A stretch of 64,000 nucleotides of DNA from Osedax fenrisi (Eukaryota; Annelida; Polychaeta; Sabellida; Siboglinidae): contig OZ025244.1 in the NCBI GenBank assembly GCA_964019155.1, forward strand, positions 50,923,969 through 50,987,968. Reading direction: 5' to 3'. Under the pieces are notes generated by a model. That model worked only from the letters and a program-made list of their open reading frames with translations. It had not been told where the DNA came from and did not search any database. Both the position numbers and the translations under genes were made by a program. Shown one piece after another: positions 31,479 through 43,354 of the stretch. Each line of letters begins with the position of its first letter. Positions within the stretch are counted from its first letter, which is position 1.

Positions 31479-31731
31479 CTAATACTAATAATAATAATAA
31501 CAATAAATACTAATACTAATACCAAAGATTCTGCGAAGCAAATATACCTCACTGGCATCTATTTACGTGAAAAAATGTATAATAACGTAGTCAAATTCTT
31601 GATGTTACTACTTACTGTTTACGGAAAATCTTTGCTAATACTAATAATGCATACTAATAATAATAATAATAAATATTACTAATAATAATAACTAATACTT
31701 ATATTAATAATAAATACTACTAATAATAATA

Positions 31732-31735
<4 letters not shown>
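31360..31735. repeat. (AAT)n/(ATACTA)n simple repeats
   Basis: Imperfect AAT and AATACT repeats with a unique island at 31,525-31,640, followed by a (TA)n array at 31,738-31,771. Confidence 0.8.
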
Positions 31736-31774
<39 letters not shown>

Positions 31775-32126
31775 GAATTCGTTGATATAAGAAAATAAAT
31801 ACACGAGTAAGACTAGCTGATATGAAGTGACAACTAATCTTATACGTGAATTCACCCTACTTACAACCACTGAACAAAGGTACTCGAGAGATTTTATGTT
31901 CAGCGCTATTCTAAAAACTTTAACTACATATATAATATATATAAATTAATATAAAGAAATTATTGAAAGTATATTATATATTACTAATAATAATATTTAT
32001 AAATAAATATTTACAAAATATTTATCAAATGTATATTAAATTATATATATACATATATATATATGTAATATTTAATATATACATATAATTTAGTTTAACA
32101 TAACATATAAGGTTTTAAAATCAATC

Positions 32127-32180
32127 TAATATATATATATATATAAATTATTTTATAAAATAATTTATATATATATATTA
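32127..32180. repeat. 54-bp AT palindrome
   Basis: Near-perfect inverted repeat centred in TTATTTTATAAAATAA with TA-rich arms; it could extrude a cruciform. Confidence 0.7.
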
Positions 32181-32313
32181 CTGTAGTATGCAAACCCCAT
32201 TATACATATGATAATATATAGGTAAATAATTCTAATGTGATTATAACCAATAAAAGTATACATTTATAAACAATAAATAACAATAATATATACTGCACTG
32301 TGGGCCACTTACT

Positions 32314-32540
32314 CTACACTACACAAGTCGTCGCCATGTGTTTATACAAGTGCAGTTGGGTTAGAATTAAGTGACCCATAGTACACATTGAACCTGGTTT
32401 TAGATGGCAAAGGCTTGATGACAATGCAATGGTAAAAGGACCAGCATAAGTAGATGCGGTATTATTATAAACAAGGACGGGTTGACCAACGCTCATGTCC
32501 TCTAGAGTTATCTCCACGCGATAAACTCTTGTTCTTTAAT
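32314..32540 (-). CDS. Hypothetical exon-like frame
   Basis: A minus-strand frame reading RVYRVEITLEDMSVGQPVLV, then YNNTASTYAGPFTIALSSSL and a Cys-containing end, with a stop at 32,314. The stretch is less AT-rich than its surroundings and has a sequon (NNT). RVYRVEI is reminiscent of beta-propeller strands. It lies on the same strand as the exon-like frames at 48 kb and could belong to the same gene over a long intron, but no good splice acceptor is visible (the upstream sequence lacks a pyrimidine tract). Identity unknown. Confidence 0.35.
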
Positions 32541-33939
32541 AAATATGTACGTATATATGTATGTAAACATACATGAATATACATATTTTTGATTGGAATT
32601 TCGAAGAATTGTTATCTTTAATAAAATATATACAACAATATACCATGCATTTTTTAGATATTTAATATATAAATCCTTCGATATAGCTCTCTACAAAATG
32701 ACATTGACTGTATGATAACAAAAATTCCATTAGTTAACATACCACTCGAAGATAAAACGTAAAAATAAATTAATGATATAAATAAATAATAAATAGATAA
32801 ATCAGATTTGTTATTTCATGTTGTAAAGCATGACATAACGGAGAAGTTAATAAACAAATGAATTTGTGTTTTGCGAGAACTACCCCAAACATCATATTCT
32901 AGATAAGTTAGATTCTCATGAGTAACAAAATGTAAATATAAATAATGTAAAGAACAAAAATATGTATCAATAAATCAAGTTCAAAATAAATTATATAAAT
33001 AATAAAAAATATATATCAATGATTCAAGTTAAAAATAAATTATGTAAAGAATAAAAAATATGTATGAATAATTCAAGTTTAAAAATAAAAGATGTAAAGT
33101 TTATATATCAAAATATCTTGCGGTATATAAGAATATATTTTAAAATATTTATTATAATTTTAAATAACATATATGACATAACTACTAACATCAGTGGAGA
33201 TGTGTCGTAAACCGAATAATATAAATGATTGCCTGATGTTTTAATACTCGTAGGTTCCTCGGTCAGTTTTAATAATAATTTGGTTTCATTTAAATTTGAA
33301 TAATAATAAATTTCTTTTCGAACTAGATAGTTATAAGGTTATTTAGTTATATTCGTTCGATTAGGTTTGTTTAATATTTCATATAAGTTTTAATATTTAA
33401 TATATTTAATATTTATTATATAAATTATAATTATTATTTAGCATTATATCTACATTAGTCTAATAATACCCACATACTAAGTTTAACAATTAACCACTAT
33501 CATATTATTAAAATTAAAATAACATATACAATCTCATTATATGACATTTAAATATGATAATTGTTATGTATACATTTATATAATAGAGGCATGATGGGGT
33601 TGTATCCAACATATATTTTTAATACGTAAAACAAGAAAAAATTGCAAATATAATAAATATTACAGTTTTAATCTCAATAAATATTAATAGAATATGTAGG
33701 AAAAAATTGATAGAAACATATTTATTTTATTTTTACCAACAACTATAAAACTATATACTTTATAAAATATAATAAAAATCTAAAATATTCTTGTAAGCGT
33801 ATGCAGTATTTACGTAATATACAATATTACAACTATTATTTATTAATATTATTTAAACAAATCAAATATTTGATATGATATAATATACTATAATACATTA
33901 ATAGGACACTCAACTGAAACTACGCTATAACAAATAGTA

Positions 33940-33990
<51 letters not shown>

Positions 33991-34137
33991 TATACTCTTC
34001 AGTATCTCCATCTATCTCCTGAAAACTTATATTATTTGACTTCTCGAATGCTTTAGATTCCTTTAAGCAATTCCATTCTAATTCAAGATTAGAAATAATT
34101 GATATACGTAAACAGTACTATAATGAGTTTCTTCCTA
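32541..34137. other. AT-rich, no gene seen
   Basis: Includes a short tandem pattern of AATAAATTATRTAAA units with ATTCAAGTT at 32,960-33,100 and (TA)n at 33,942-33,988. No gene recognised. Confidence 0.5.
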
Positions 34138-34138
34138 T

Positions 34139-35077
34139 GGGGAAAGTCTCCCTAAATGATTATGATATAATAACTTATTCTATATTAAATATATTTATTT
34201 GAAATTTTGTAAATAGGGTAATATTATGGCAATGAATAATGTGGCTATTTTACATGTTTGATATAATTATATATACAAGAATAAACAGGGTGTCAGTAAT
34301 CGGATGCCTGTTCCTAATACCGACTCCTTCTGATATTACCGACCCCCTAAAATAATCGTGGTATAAATAATTTTAGTATTATAATATCCAATCAACATAG
34401 TAGATATCCATAAATATAAATAATTATAACATGCACGCAATTATTTTTTATTGAATTTATGTTTTAATAGTAATATTAAATTTAAATTAAACTTTATAGT
34501 AATTATATTAAAATAGTGTGTATTATTGTTTAATATTTAGTTATAAATCAGTATGTATATAATATAATGGAATCATGAATCCTTAATCTATATTAATGAT
34601 ACACAAACAACTTATGACATATTTTAAAGTAAAATACTGATCTATTTTGATTGAATATTATAAATCACTTGGGTTCGGTATTAGGATAATTTATGGGGTC
34701 GGAATTAGGAAAATCATATGGGTAGCTATAATTAAGATATTTTGGTTAATAGTTATTCAAATTGAATTATTTTTATAATGGTTATAAAAATTTTATTGAT
34801 CTACAATATTATGTGCAGTATTAAGTTATATTTTAATTAATAGAGTATTTATAATGATTTAAAAAAAGTTATTATCAAAATATTTAAAAAGTAAAACAGA
34901 ATATTACATTTTATCAAATAAAAATTGTAGGATTGAATATTTTGCAATATACTTATTCATATTTATCATTAAATTTCTAACAGTTCATGTATATATAATT
35001 TTTGATATCTCTTATAGTTACTAAGATACGAGAAGGGGTCGGTATTAGGAGGGGGTCGGTAATCGGAGACTTTGCCC
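34139..35077 (+). mobile_element. F2 MITE (relative of F1)
   Basis: About 940 bp with ends GGGGAAAGTCTCC and, reverse complemented from the right, GGGCAAAGTCTCC. TA flanks the right end directly and the left end with one extra base. Three iteron clusters lie at 34,287-34,352, 34,672-34,725 and 35,035-35,070, made of GGTCGGTAATCGG and GGTCGGTATTAGG in both orientations. The layout matches F1, and both have a GCACGC(G/A)ATTTTT-like stretch between clusters. No coding frame. A second member is at 46,130-47,000. Confidence 0.75.
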
Positions 35078-35139
35078 TATATTAAATCGTTCATCATCCG
35101 TAAAAATTTGCAATTTCTATACACACTCTCATCCTCTTC

Positions 35140-35800
35140 ATTATGGTGATCTCGCCCCCCTCCTCTTCTCAATATACATCCTCCCTATACATGATATTAT
35201 TGGTCAATTTCCAGATTTAAATTTCCAGACTATCAAATATACGCTGATAAAATGAATCTATATATATTTAAAAATATTTATTTATATATATATATATTAT
35301 AGTTTATATTATTCGTTTATGAATAATGTTTTCATTAATAAAATTGTTAATTGGGTCATGGAATATTTTTAAATTAAGAATTATCAAAAAACGGTCACGA
35401 CGAAAAAAGGGTGGGAATCACTGATCTATACGAACCATTTTCTACATTTCGACTATAGTCGGTTCTATCATTCCATTACCGACTCCCACCTAATATTATC
35501 CAACTGGTTCCCTAAAAATACGTCCCCTCCTACACCTACTATCACTCGCTCATAAATTAATATATTATAATTATCCTCCTTATTTTATTTTCCTACTAAC
35601 ACTAAGACGCCCACTAACTTCCTTACATTCAAATGCCGACATTTGACTAATTTGCCCTCATGTCTCATACCTGAAATACCATAAACGCGCCTTCAGTTAT
35701 ATTATTCCATCATTATAGAACTCCCTCCCTGCCTCTATTATAGAAATCCATTCATACCTGTCCTTTATTACACCTCAAAGCTTACATATCATCGATGTAA
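35140..35800 (+). pseudogene. LINE-E relic (CT-rich strand), with hAT scar
   Basis: The plus strand reads YGDLAPLLFSIYILPIHDI and FPDLNFQTIKYT, matching the RT region before the YADD box of the better-preserved relic at 43,355-44,300. C-terminal fragments (CRHLTNLPSCL, YSIIIEL) follow up to about 35,720. Like that copy, the coding strand is C/T-rich. At 35,390-35,424 the string GGTCACGACG then GGGTGGGAATCACTG is a typical right end of a Charlie-like hAT. ATCTATA occurs after it and again at 35,256, suggesting a mostly deleted hAT insertion. Confidence 0.65.
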
Positions 35801-36510
35801 TATATGAACTTATTTAATCATACAATATTACTATTTTTATAAATTATCGTTTTGTTTATTTATTTATTTAATTAATTAATTTTATTTATCTATTTATTGA
35901 TCTGGTTCTATATCGTTATATGTATCTACGAGGGGTGTCCAAACCTATGATAACTGCTAGTAAACCTTATTATTATCATCATCATTAAGAGTTAAATTAT
36001 TCATAAAATATGCATAACTTGCATAGTATTACGGAGTATATATATATAGGAGTTAGATATACTAGTAGCTACTATATATTAAGTAGAGCTAACTTCGGAC
36101 AGTCCAGATTACTATTGTTCCTATGCTGGTCAAGTGATCACCTCCATTCGGAGATATATCATAGCTCATTATCACCTCGTAAGCATTTATTCCTATAATC
36201 TTAGTCACTTTTGACATTAGATTTAGGCTTTGTTGGATACAGAATAGAACATTCCTATAGGATAACATCAGCTTTATATATTACATTTTTACACAATATA
36301 TATATATAATAATATTGTTTATTAATTTATTGAAACACGTATAATAATAGCGGATATAAATTGACCACTCGATAAGTCATAGATTGTACATGTTATATAC
36401 ATAACTGTGAGGCGCCCATATGACAATATCCTGCAGGACAATACAAAACAAATAGTAAAATGTGTGTTCTTTTGATTTAATGTTTATTAAGTTCTTGATA
36501 AATACAAGAG
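35801..36510. other. AT-rich, no gene seen
   Basis: AT-rich sequence with a slightly less AT-rich part at 36,090-36,250; no frame or element convincingly recognised. Confidence 0.4.
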
Positions 36511-36590
36511 AAAAACAAGGTAGAACTACCTGGAGTCGAACAAGGGACATCTCGCTTACTAGCTTTTGACTATTACACTGAACCATAAAT
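36511..36590 (-). tRNA. tRNA-like sequence (pseudo-tRNA or SINE head)
   Basis: On the minus strand, GTTCAGTGTAATAGTC fits a D-arm/A box, and TGTTCGACTCC fits a T-loop/B box, with tRNA-like spacing of about 40 nt. A T stem CCTTG/CCAGG forms with one mismatch. The acceptor and anticodon arms are not well paired, so this is better read as a tRNA pseudogene or the head of a SINE than as a working tRNA. A (TA)n array follows at 36,599. Confidence 0.5.
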
Positions 36591-36597
36591 CACAGGC

Positions 36598-36598
<1 letters not shown>

Positions 36599-36634
<36 letters not shown>

Positions 36635-37125
36635 ATTTGATAACTGATAATTTAATGATGAATATAATTGTAATTAATGAGTATATTAAAATATATATAA
36701 TATATTATCAATGTGTTATATGGGAAATATGGGTAATATTAATAGTTTTAGATACTAATGTTATATTAGATAATACAACTATAAATATCGTTAATAAATT
36801 ATGAATCATAATTCAATATATTTTTAATATACTATTATAGGATGAATAGGAAGCCGATATTTTAGTCGTTCCTATTGTAATGATTATTATGCGGTCTGGT
36901 AAGGTTAATACCGCCTGCCATTATATCCAGGAATTAATCTACAGGTATTAATATATATATAATATTTTTTCCAATATCATAGCAGATATACTCTGCTATT
37001 TTATTTAAAATATTATATATATAATTTATTATATGAAACAGATTTCCATTACAAGATGTAGCTTTATATAATAATTGTAAATTTTCAAATAACACATTAT
37101 ACCTAGCTCGAAACATAATGTTATT
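36599..37125. other. TA array and AT-rich spacer
   Basis: (TA)n at 36,599-36,631, then AT-rich sequence with no gene seen. Confidence 0.5.
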
Positions 37126-38658
37126 CCCAGTATTCAATACTCGTGTTTAACTTGGATCTAACTGGGAAACTGGGGTAATCTGGTCCAAACTTGGAGCTAG
37201 GTGGTGTAAACTTGGATTTATCTGATCCATATTTAACTAGTTGAAATTTGGATCATCATATCCCAGTTTAATCAAAGTTATTGTTTTAAACTGAGATCAA
37301 CTTGGATTTAGCTGATCCATATTTAACTAGTTGATACTTGGATCATTATATCACAGTTTAATCCAAGTTATTTTTTTAAACTGAGATCAACTTGGATCTA
37401 GCTGATCCATATTTAACTAGTTGAAACTTGGATCATTATATCACAGTTTAATACAAGTTATTTTTTTAAACTGAGATCAACGTGGATCTAGCTGATCCAT
37501 ATTTAACTAGTTGAAACTTGGATCATTATATTACAGTTTAATCCAAGTTATTTTTTTAAACTGAGATCAACTTGGATTTAGCTGATCCATATTTAACTAG
37601 TTGAAACTTGGATCATTATATCACAGTTTAATCCAAGTTATTTTTTTAAACTGAGATCAAATTGGATCTAGCTGATCCATATTTAACTAGTTAAAACTTG
37701 GATCATTATATCACAGTTTAATACAAGTTATTTTTTTAAACTGAGATCAACGTGGATCTAGCTAATCCATATTTAACTAGTTGAAATTTGGATCATTATA
37801 TTACAGTTTAATCCAAGTTATTTTTTTAAACTGAGATCAACTTGGATTTGGATTTGGATTTGGATTTGGATTTGGATTTGGATTTAGCTGATCCATATTT
37901 AACTAGTTGAAACTTGGAGCATTATATCACAGTTTAATCCAAGTTATTTTTTAGTCCAAAATATTTATCTATAATATTACCAATTATTTAATTATTTATT
38001 ATTTTATTAAATTTAAGTAAATTTATTGAATCTAAACTAATAAAAATAAATAAAAAATATTGAATTTTTTGATAAATTTATCATATTAAAAAAATGTTTT
38101 ATTTTAAAAACAATTTATTTAACCTATATATAACAATTTATAACTATAATATATATAAAATACCATATATTTATAAATACTTATAAAATAATAAAAATCA
38201 TATAAGTATTTAGGGATCATACCTATATATCCCCTATATATACATATGTAGGGGATATAGGTAACATATCATACATGATGTAACTTATAATTATAATATC
38301 ATAGATCTATAGTTTCGCCAAAATAAAACTGATATAAAATTACTAATATGCAAATTACTTATCTAGCCATAATATAGATAACAATATAATATAAATTGGT
38401 AAAAATAAACAGGTATAATATATTAACTTGGATTAATCTCGAGTTAAACTTGGATTTAACTGGGATTTAGCTAGAATTAAACTTGGATTTAACTGGGATT
38501 TAACTCGAGTGAACTTGGATTTAACTTGGATTTATCTGGGATTAATCTCGAGTTAAACTTGGATCTAGCTGGTGTTAATAGTGTTACCAAATTATCAGGC
38601 TAAACACCAGTTTAAACTAGAGATAAATCCAAGTTAAACACTAGTATTGAATACTGGG
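37126..38658. mobile_element. CCCAGTATTCAA element T1, 1.53 kb
   Basis: Terminal inverted repeats CCCAGTATTCAATACT then (C/A)GTGTTTAACTTGGAT, about 30 bp with one difference, at 37,126 and 38,658. TT flanks both sides, consistent with a 2-bp target duplication. Inside are an 8-copy 90-bp tandem array (37,201-37,950), an AT-rich middle with a hairpin at 38,217-38,262 (CCTATATATCCCCTA and its complement), and a right subterminal cluster of AACTTGGATTTAACTGGGAT units (38,425-38,580). No protein frame. It shares its first 12 bases with the larger element at 42.9-46.1 kb. I cannot assign a superfamily. Confidence 0.75.
37201..37950. repeat. 90-bp tandem array inside T1
   Basis: Eight copies of a unit with GATCCATATTTAACTAGTTG and TTTAAACTGAGATCAAC, exactly 90 bp apart for most of the array (37,291, 37,381, 37,471, 37,561, 37,651, 37,741, 37,831). 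Before the last unit a TTGGAT hexamer is expanded six to seven times (37,846-37,887). Confidence 0.92.
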
Positions 38659-38999
38659 TTATATATATATATATATATATATAAACACGTAACATTTAAC
38701 GATGAATAAGTAACTAACATTTCTCGAAGGTAGGTGAACGAACACGTATTGATCGATAACTTGAAAACATAAGTAGAAAATCCGTCACTGATGTGTTCAT
38801 TGTAGCATCTCAACAACCTATAATTCATGTGTTTAACTAAGAAGCAGCGCCCGCCCAATATTGCGTAGTAGGATCCGCATATGAATTCCTCTTTATATGT
38901 GTGAATATGAAATTACATTGTATTTCACATATATATATATACCATATATGTTAATATTATACATTCAACATATTTAGGCAATTTATCTATTTTAAGAGT
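38659..38999. other. Spacer, no gene seen
   Basis: Less AT-rich at 38,700-38,880; the minus-strand 74-codon frame there has no features of a known protein and runs into a (TA)n array. Confidence 0.4.
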
Positions 39000-39290
39000 A
39001 GATAGGATATATATATACACATGTTGTATATATTTATAGTAATACATTTCTTATATAAGTAAATCAGTGAGTAATTCATTTATTTATAAATACTAGTATA
39101 TATGTAAGATTTTATAATATATTATAAAATATCACAATTATTGAGAATATATAAAAAAATTAATTAAATTTGCAACAAATAAAGTCGCAAATGCTACTTG
39201 AATGATTGTAGTGTCATGGAGATAGATTTCCAAAAGGTATAATCAGTCCAACTCAATGATTTCTTTCCAGTTCGATCATATATTTTTATA
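39000..39290 (-). pseudogene. L2/CR1-like LINE C-terminus and 3' end
   Basis: The minus strand reads RTGKKSLSWTDYTFWKSISM and TLQSFK followed by a stop. It then has the same 3' untranslated sequence (TATATTCTCAATAATTGTGA) as the relic at 15,200-16,310. It is a 5'-truncated member of that family. Confidence 0.7.
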
Positions 39291-40523
39291 TATACCATTA
39301 TTATTATATCTATATATTATTAATATTTATCAAACAAAGTTAACATTTTTAATAGAATTTTGATTTTTTTAAATAATCATTATTTAAATAATTGTAGATT
39401 AAATAATACATTTAAATATAATATAATATAATTACTACTACATATAATATAACGTAATTTAAAATGTATTATTATTAAAACAATTATTTTAAAAAAATTA
39501 TTATTTTTTTATTAATATTATAAACAGATAATATGAGAGAATGATTGCTTTTAATTTTTTAGATATTTCTATGTTACTTTATTACTGCAGTAATACCCGT
39601 GGGGTAATACAATAATATAACAGAAGCATGACATAATGATAAGTAGTATTTTAATTCATTTTAATTTTATTTATGTAAATAATTATTTATATAATTACAT
39701 TATAATTTATATAATAGTATTATATAATAATAGTATTCTGTGATTACTATAATCGATAAATATTATATGTAGTATAAAGGAAATAGAAAGTATAATTTAT
39801 AAAATTACTTCTTTGATTTTTAGAATATCTCCGATATATAGGATATATTAAACTGTATTAGATAACACATGTTGTATTACAGAATTATAATATATAATTA
39901 ACATTTAATACATTTTAGTATCCATGGCAAACGAATATAAAACATGAAGTAACGTTTTCATTTTTACCAATATTAATTTAATTATATTTTTTCATTATTT
40001 TCAACAATTTATAAATATTTGTTTATTTTCTGTTATATAATTTTCAAATTTTAATACCTCATGTATATTTTTATTTTATTTAATAGTGATTACATTTTAG
40101 TAAACAAATCAATAAACCCACGCAAAGTCACGCCCATAATTATATAGTAATTCCATTTGATTTACATATTGAATTATACTAAAATAGTCAAAAATATATT
40201 TTTATAATTTTACAAAATAAACTATTTTTATTTGAAAAAACTAAACTTAAGTTTAATTAATATTAATATATATATATATATATATAATAAACTAAAGAAT
40301 TTTATTCTTAAAAATTGTATAATTTGAAGAATTATAAACATTTATATATATTATAATTTAGACTATTTTATAACTGTTTTTCCATTTATTTGCGAAGGAT
40401 ATGAATGGAAATAATACATTTTGCTTATGGAGATTTCTGATGTAGAAAATTATTTTAAAAAGTTTATATTCGTAATCAGTATCAGATTAACTATAATCTC
40501 AAGAAATAGTTATACTAATAAAT

Positions 40524-40566
<43 letters not shown>

Positions 40567-40779
40567 CTAACGTGAGTATGTGCTACTGCATGCGTATAAA
40601 TTCGTAGTCTGACAAGTTTTAAGTTGTATATTATAATACCCATAGGTACGATTGCTGTAGCACTTCTGTATTGATTCATTTCCATACCTAATATATCATT
40701 TAGTTAAATAATAATAATAATCATATATTTGTTATTATTTATTAGAAGTTGATTTATATTTTTCTTTATAAAATAAATA

Positions 40780-40822
<43 letters not shown>

Positions 40823-40851
40823 CGTTATTATTTATTCTAAATTAATTACAC

Positions 40852-40899
<48 letters not shown>

Positions 40900-41428
40900 C
40901 ATTGTGTATTAAAATTTATTAATGATGATTGTGTTATGATGCATTTAAAATATATACTTAAAATGTAGTTGTAAATAGATATAATGTTACACGGTTTAGG
41001 AATTTACAGTTTACTATATTAGTACAGAGTTAATTACTTTAATTATTACACGGAATTTATACATAATATCATCTTCCTCTGATTTTATTACATCTCGAGT
41101 ATTAAGAATATACAAAATCAATTTGAAATATTGTATTAATGCATATTAAATCTATAACACATTTTACCAGATATAATGATTATATTTTTAATATGTTATC
41201 ATATGGCAAACTAATAATCAAATTAATATTATAAACATTAATGGTAATTAAAAATAATTGAAGGGAAATTATTATTTTAATCGATCGATACCCTACACGA
41301 TACCCGAACAGTAACTAGATCTTATATAAATATTTTAGAACATCTACTATTTCTAAATACCAATAATTAACCTAAACGCCATAAAAATAGTTAATAAATT
41401 TATAATTTTGGATTTTAAATTTTACAAC

Positions 41429-41505
<77 letters not shown>

Positions 41506-41820
41506 TATATATGTATATGATAATTATATTAATTCTGAATGAATATAGAGTTTATTATAGATAATTAATGGTAGAAATGATCAAATACTCTTTTAATTAG
41601 AAAAATATATACTTATACGTTGAGGAAAAATTATAAATAAATTAAAGTTTTATTTATATTCAAATCTTAAAAGTGAAATATTGGAAAATTATAAATAAGG
41701 TTTGTGATTTACACACGATTTACACAAGATGTATATCGAAAAGTTTTTAAAGATAAGTTGATTCAAATAAATAAATGTGTGTTAACAACTAGCTTGTAGT
41801 ATATTTATAGTATCCCCTAT
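39291..41820. other. Long AT-rich stretch, no gene seen
   Basis: 2.5 kb of AT-rich DNA with (TA)n at 40,527-40,563, 40,782-40,820, 40,856-40,899 and a 70-base array at 41,432-41,502. No coding frame, element ends or RNA gene recognised. Confidence 0.5.
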
Positions 41821-41823
41821 ATA

Positions 41824-41906
41824 GAGGAAAGTATACTAATTCGAACAGTGCTTTAATACGGAAATTAAGGTATCTCAGAAATTATAAATCCTACAAAAAA
41901 AATGTG
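41824..41906 (+). mobile_element. F1 MITE left fragment, interrupted
   Basis: GAGGAAAGTATACTAATTCG and GGTATCTCAGAAATTATAAA match the first 85 bases of the F1 copy at 26,605. The match stops where the tail of an RTE-like fragment begins. TAAGTTATAAACATATATC-like sequence reappears at 42,592, so part of the same MITE may continue after the fragment. Confidence 0.65.
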
Positions 41907-41907
41907 T

Positions 41908-42595
41908 TAGTTAGTTTAGTTTAGTCGAACTCTCGCTCGACCAGATCTTGACATTTTCTTCCATCCAGCACGATCCATCATCAATGAACGTATTTCGTCT
42001 TCATCTTCGCAGTCACAGTCGTTATTTAGAATATCTACAAATGGGTTGTCGTCCTCTGTTTCGTTTACCGGTCTTTGGCGTCCATAATATTAGATTGTGC
42101 GCTATTTCATCATTGTGTCTTATACAATGACCTTCTAGTCGCATTCTTCTTTCTTTAATGACATCGGTAATCTTTGGCAGTCCTCTATAGAGTTGAACGT
42201 TGGTTATCTTTTCTTTCCATGAAGTATCTGTCGCCAATCTTAATAATCTGGTATAGCATCCATCGATTTTCTTACGTAGACTAGCGTCTATTGTCCAGCA
42301 CTTGCTTCCATATAGTAATATTGGCTCGATTGTTGCTTTGAAGGTTCTTATTTTCAGATTTATGTTCATTTTATATTTCCAGATTAACTTCATTTTGTGG
42401 ATTGCTAACCACGAAAGTGCTTTACGAATTTCTATGTCCTTCTGTGAACTCAACATCCACGCACCCAGGTATTAGAAATTGTTGACGACGTTTACTATTG
42501 CAGAACAGTTTTCTAGTTCAATGTTGACTGGTGTATTATAGTTAAAGGACATTATTTCAGTTTTCTTTGCATTTATATAAGCATTTATATAAGTT
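41908..42595 (-). pseudogene. RTE-like 3' fragment (RT C-terminal half)
   Basis: On the minus strand, from about 42,590: INAKKTEIMSFNYNT, a stop in place of the residue before YLGAWM, then an open frame of 144 codons (42,022-42,456). That frame contains IEPILLYGSKCWTID, YTRLLRLATDTSW, RRMRLEGHCIRH and NLILWTPKTGKRNRGRQPIC. These match the C-terminal end of the intact protein at 9,425-12,445 at moderate identity, so it is another family. The 3' tail is ACTAA repeats at 41,908-41,930. It is 5'-truncated before the catalytic YADD box. Confidence 0.82.
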
Positions 42596-42611
42596 ATAAA
42601 CATATATCGAG

Positions 42612-42650
42612 GCAGGCCCGTAGCCACTGGGGGGGGTAAGGCCCCCCCTG
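42612..42650 (+). mobile_element. Isolated transposon-end-like sequence
   Basis: CAGGCCCGTAGCCACTGGGG continues as a G run and then GGCCCCCCCT. CAGG(C/G)CCGTAGCCA strings of this kind occur at ends of hAT-type elements in many invertebrates, but no second end or target duplication is visible here. Confidence 0.35.
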
Positions 42651-43354
42651 ATAATAGTCAGGATCCTATGAGATTTATTTAAAATAATTTGTTTAGATAT
42701 TTATTGCCGTTTATAAACGATACTATAGGAGATGATAAAAATGAAGAATATAAAAACAATATCTTTAAGATATTATCTTAATGATAATCTATAAAGAAAT
42801 ATATACTGGGTATAAAACTATACTGTGCATTCTCACAAATAACCAAAAGGATATATTTAAATACTAAATAAACATCCCAGTATTCAAGGAGTTAAACTGC
42901 AGTTAAACTCGAGTAACTCGTGCAAACTGCAGTTACAACAGTTTAACTGAGGTTTAACTGGTCATATATAAACTGAGTTTTTAAAACTCTAATTTAACTT
43001 TAGTTATTCTAGTGACGTATAACTGCAGTTTTATAACTGAAGTTTATCTGAAGTTAAAAGATTCACATATTAACTGCAGTTTAAAAACAGCTATTTAACT
43101 GTAGTTATTCTAATGACGTTACTGCAGTTAAACTGCTCACATATAAATTGCAGTTTAACTGTAGTTATTCTAGTGATGTATAACTGCAGTTTTATAACAG
43201 GAGTTTATAACTTATAACATATAAATTGAGTTTTTAAAACTCTAGTTTAACTGTAGTTATGCTAGTGATTTATAACTCTAGTTTAACTGCAGGTATTCTT
43301 ATGACATAACATTGCAGTTTAATAACAGGAGTTTAACTGGAATTTAAACAGGAA

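Noticed and set aside
35390..35430. Complete hAT element at 35.25-35.43 kb
   Set aside because: Only a right end is recognisable; the left end is absent and the 7-base ATCTATA match is too weak to define it.
37126..38658. CRISPR-like array (regular 90-bp repeats)
   Set aside because: The whole unit repeats without unique spacers, and the context is a eukaryotic transposon.
42612..42650. Annotating a full transposon from the CAGGCCCGTAGCCA end
   Set aside because: No opposite end or target duplication within reach.
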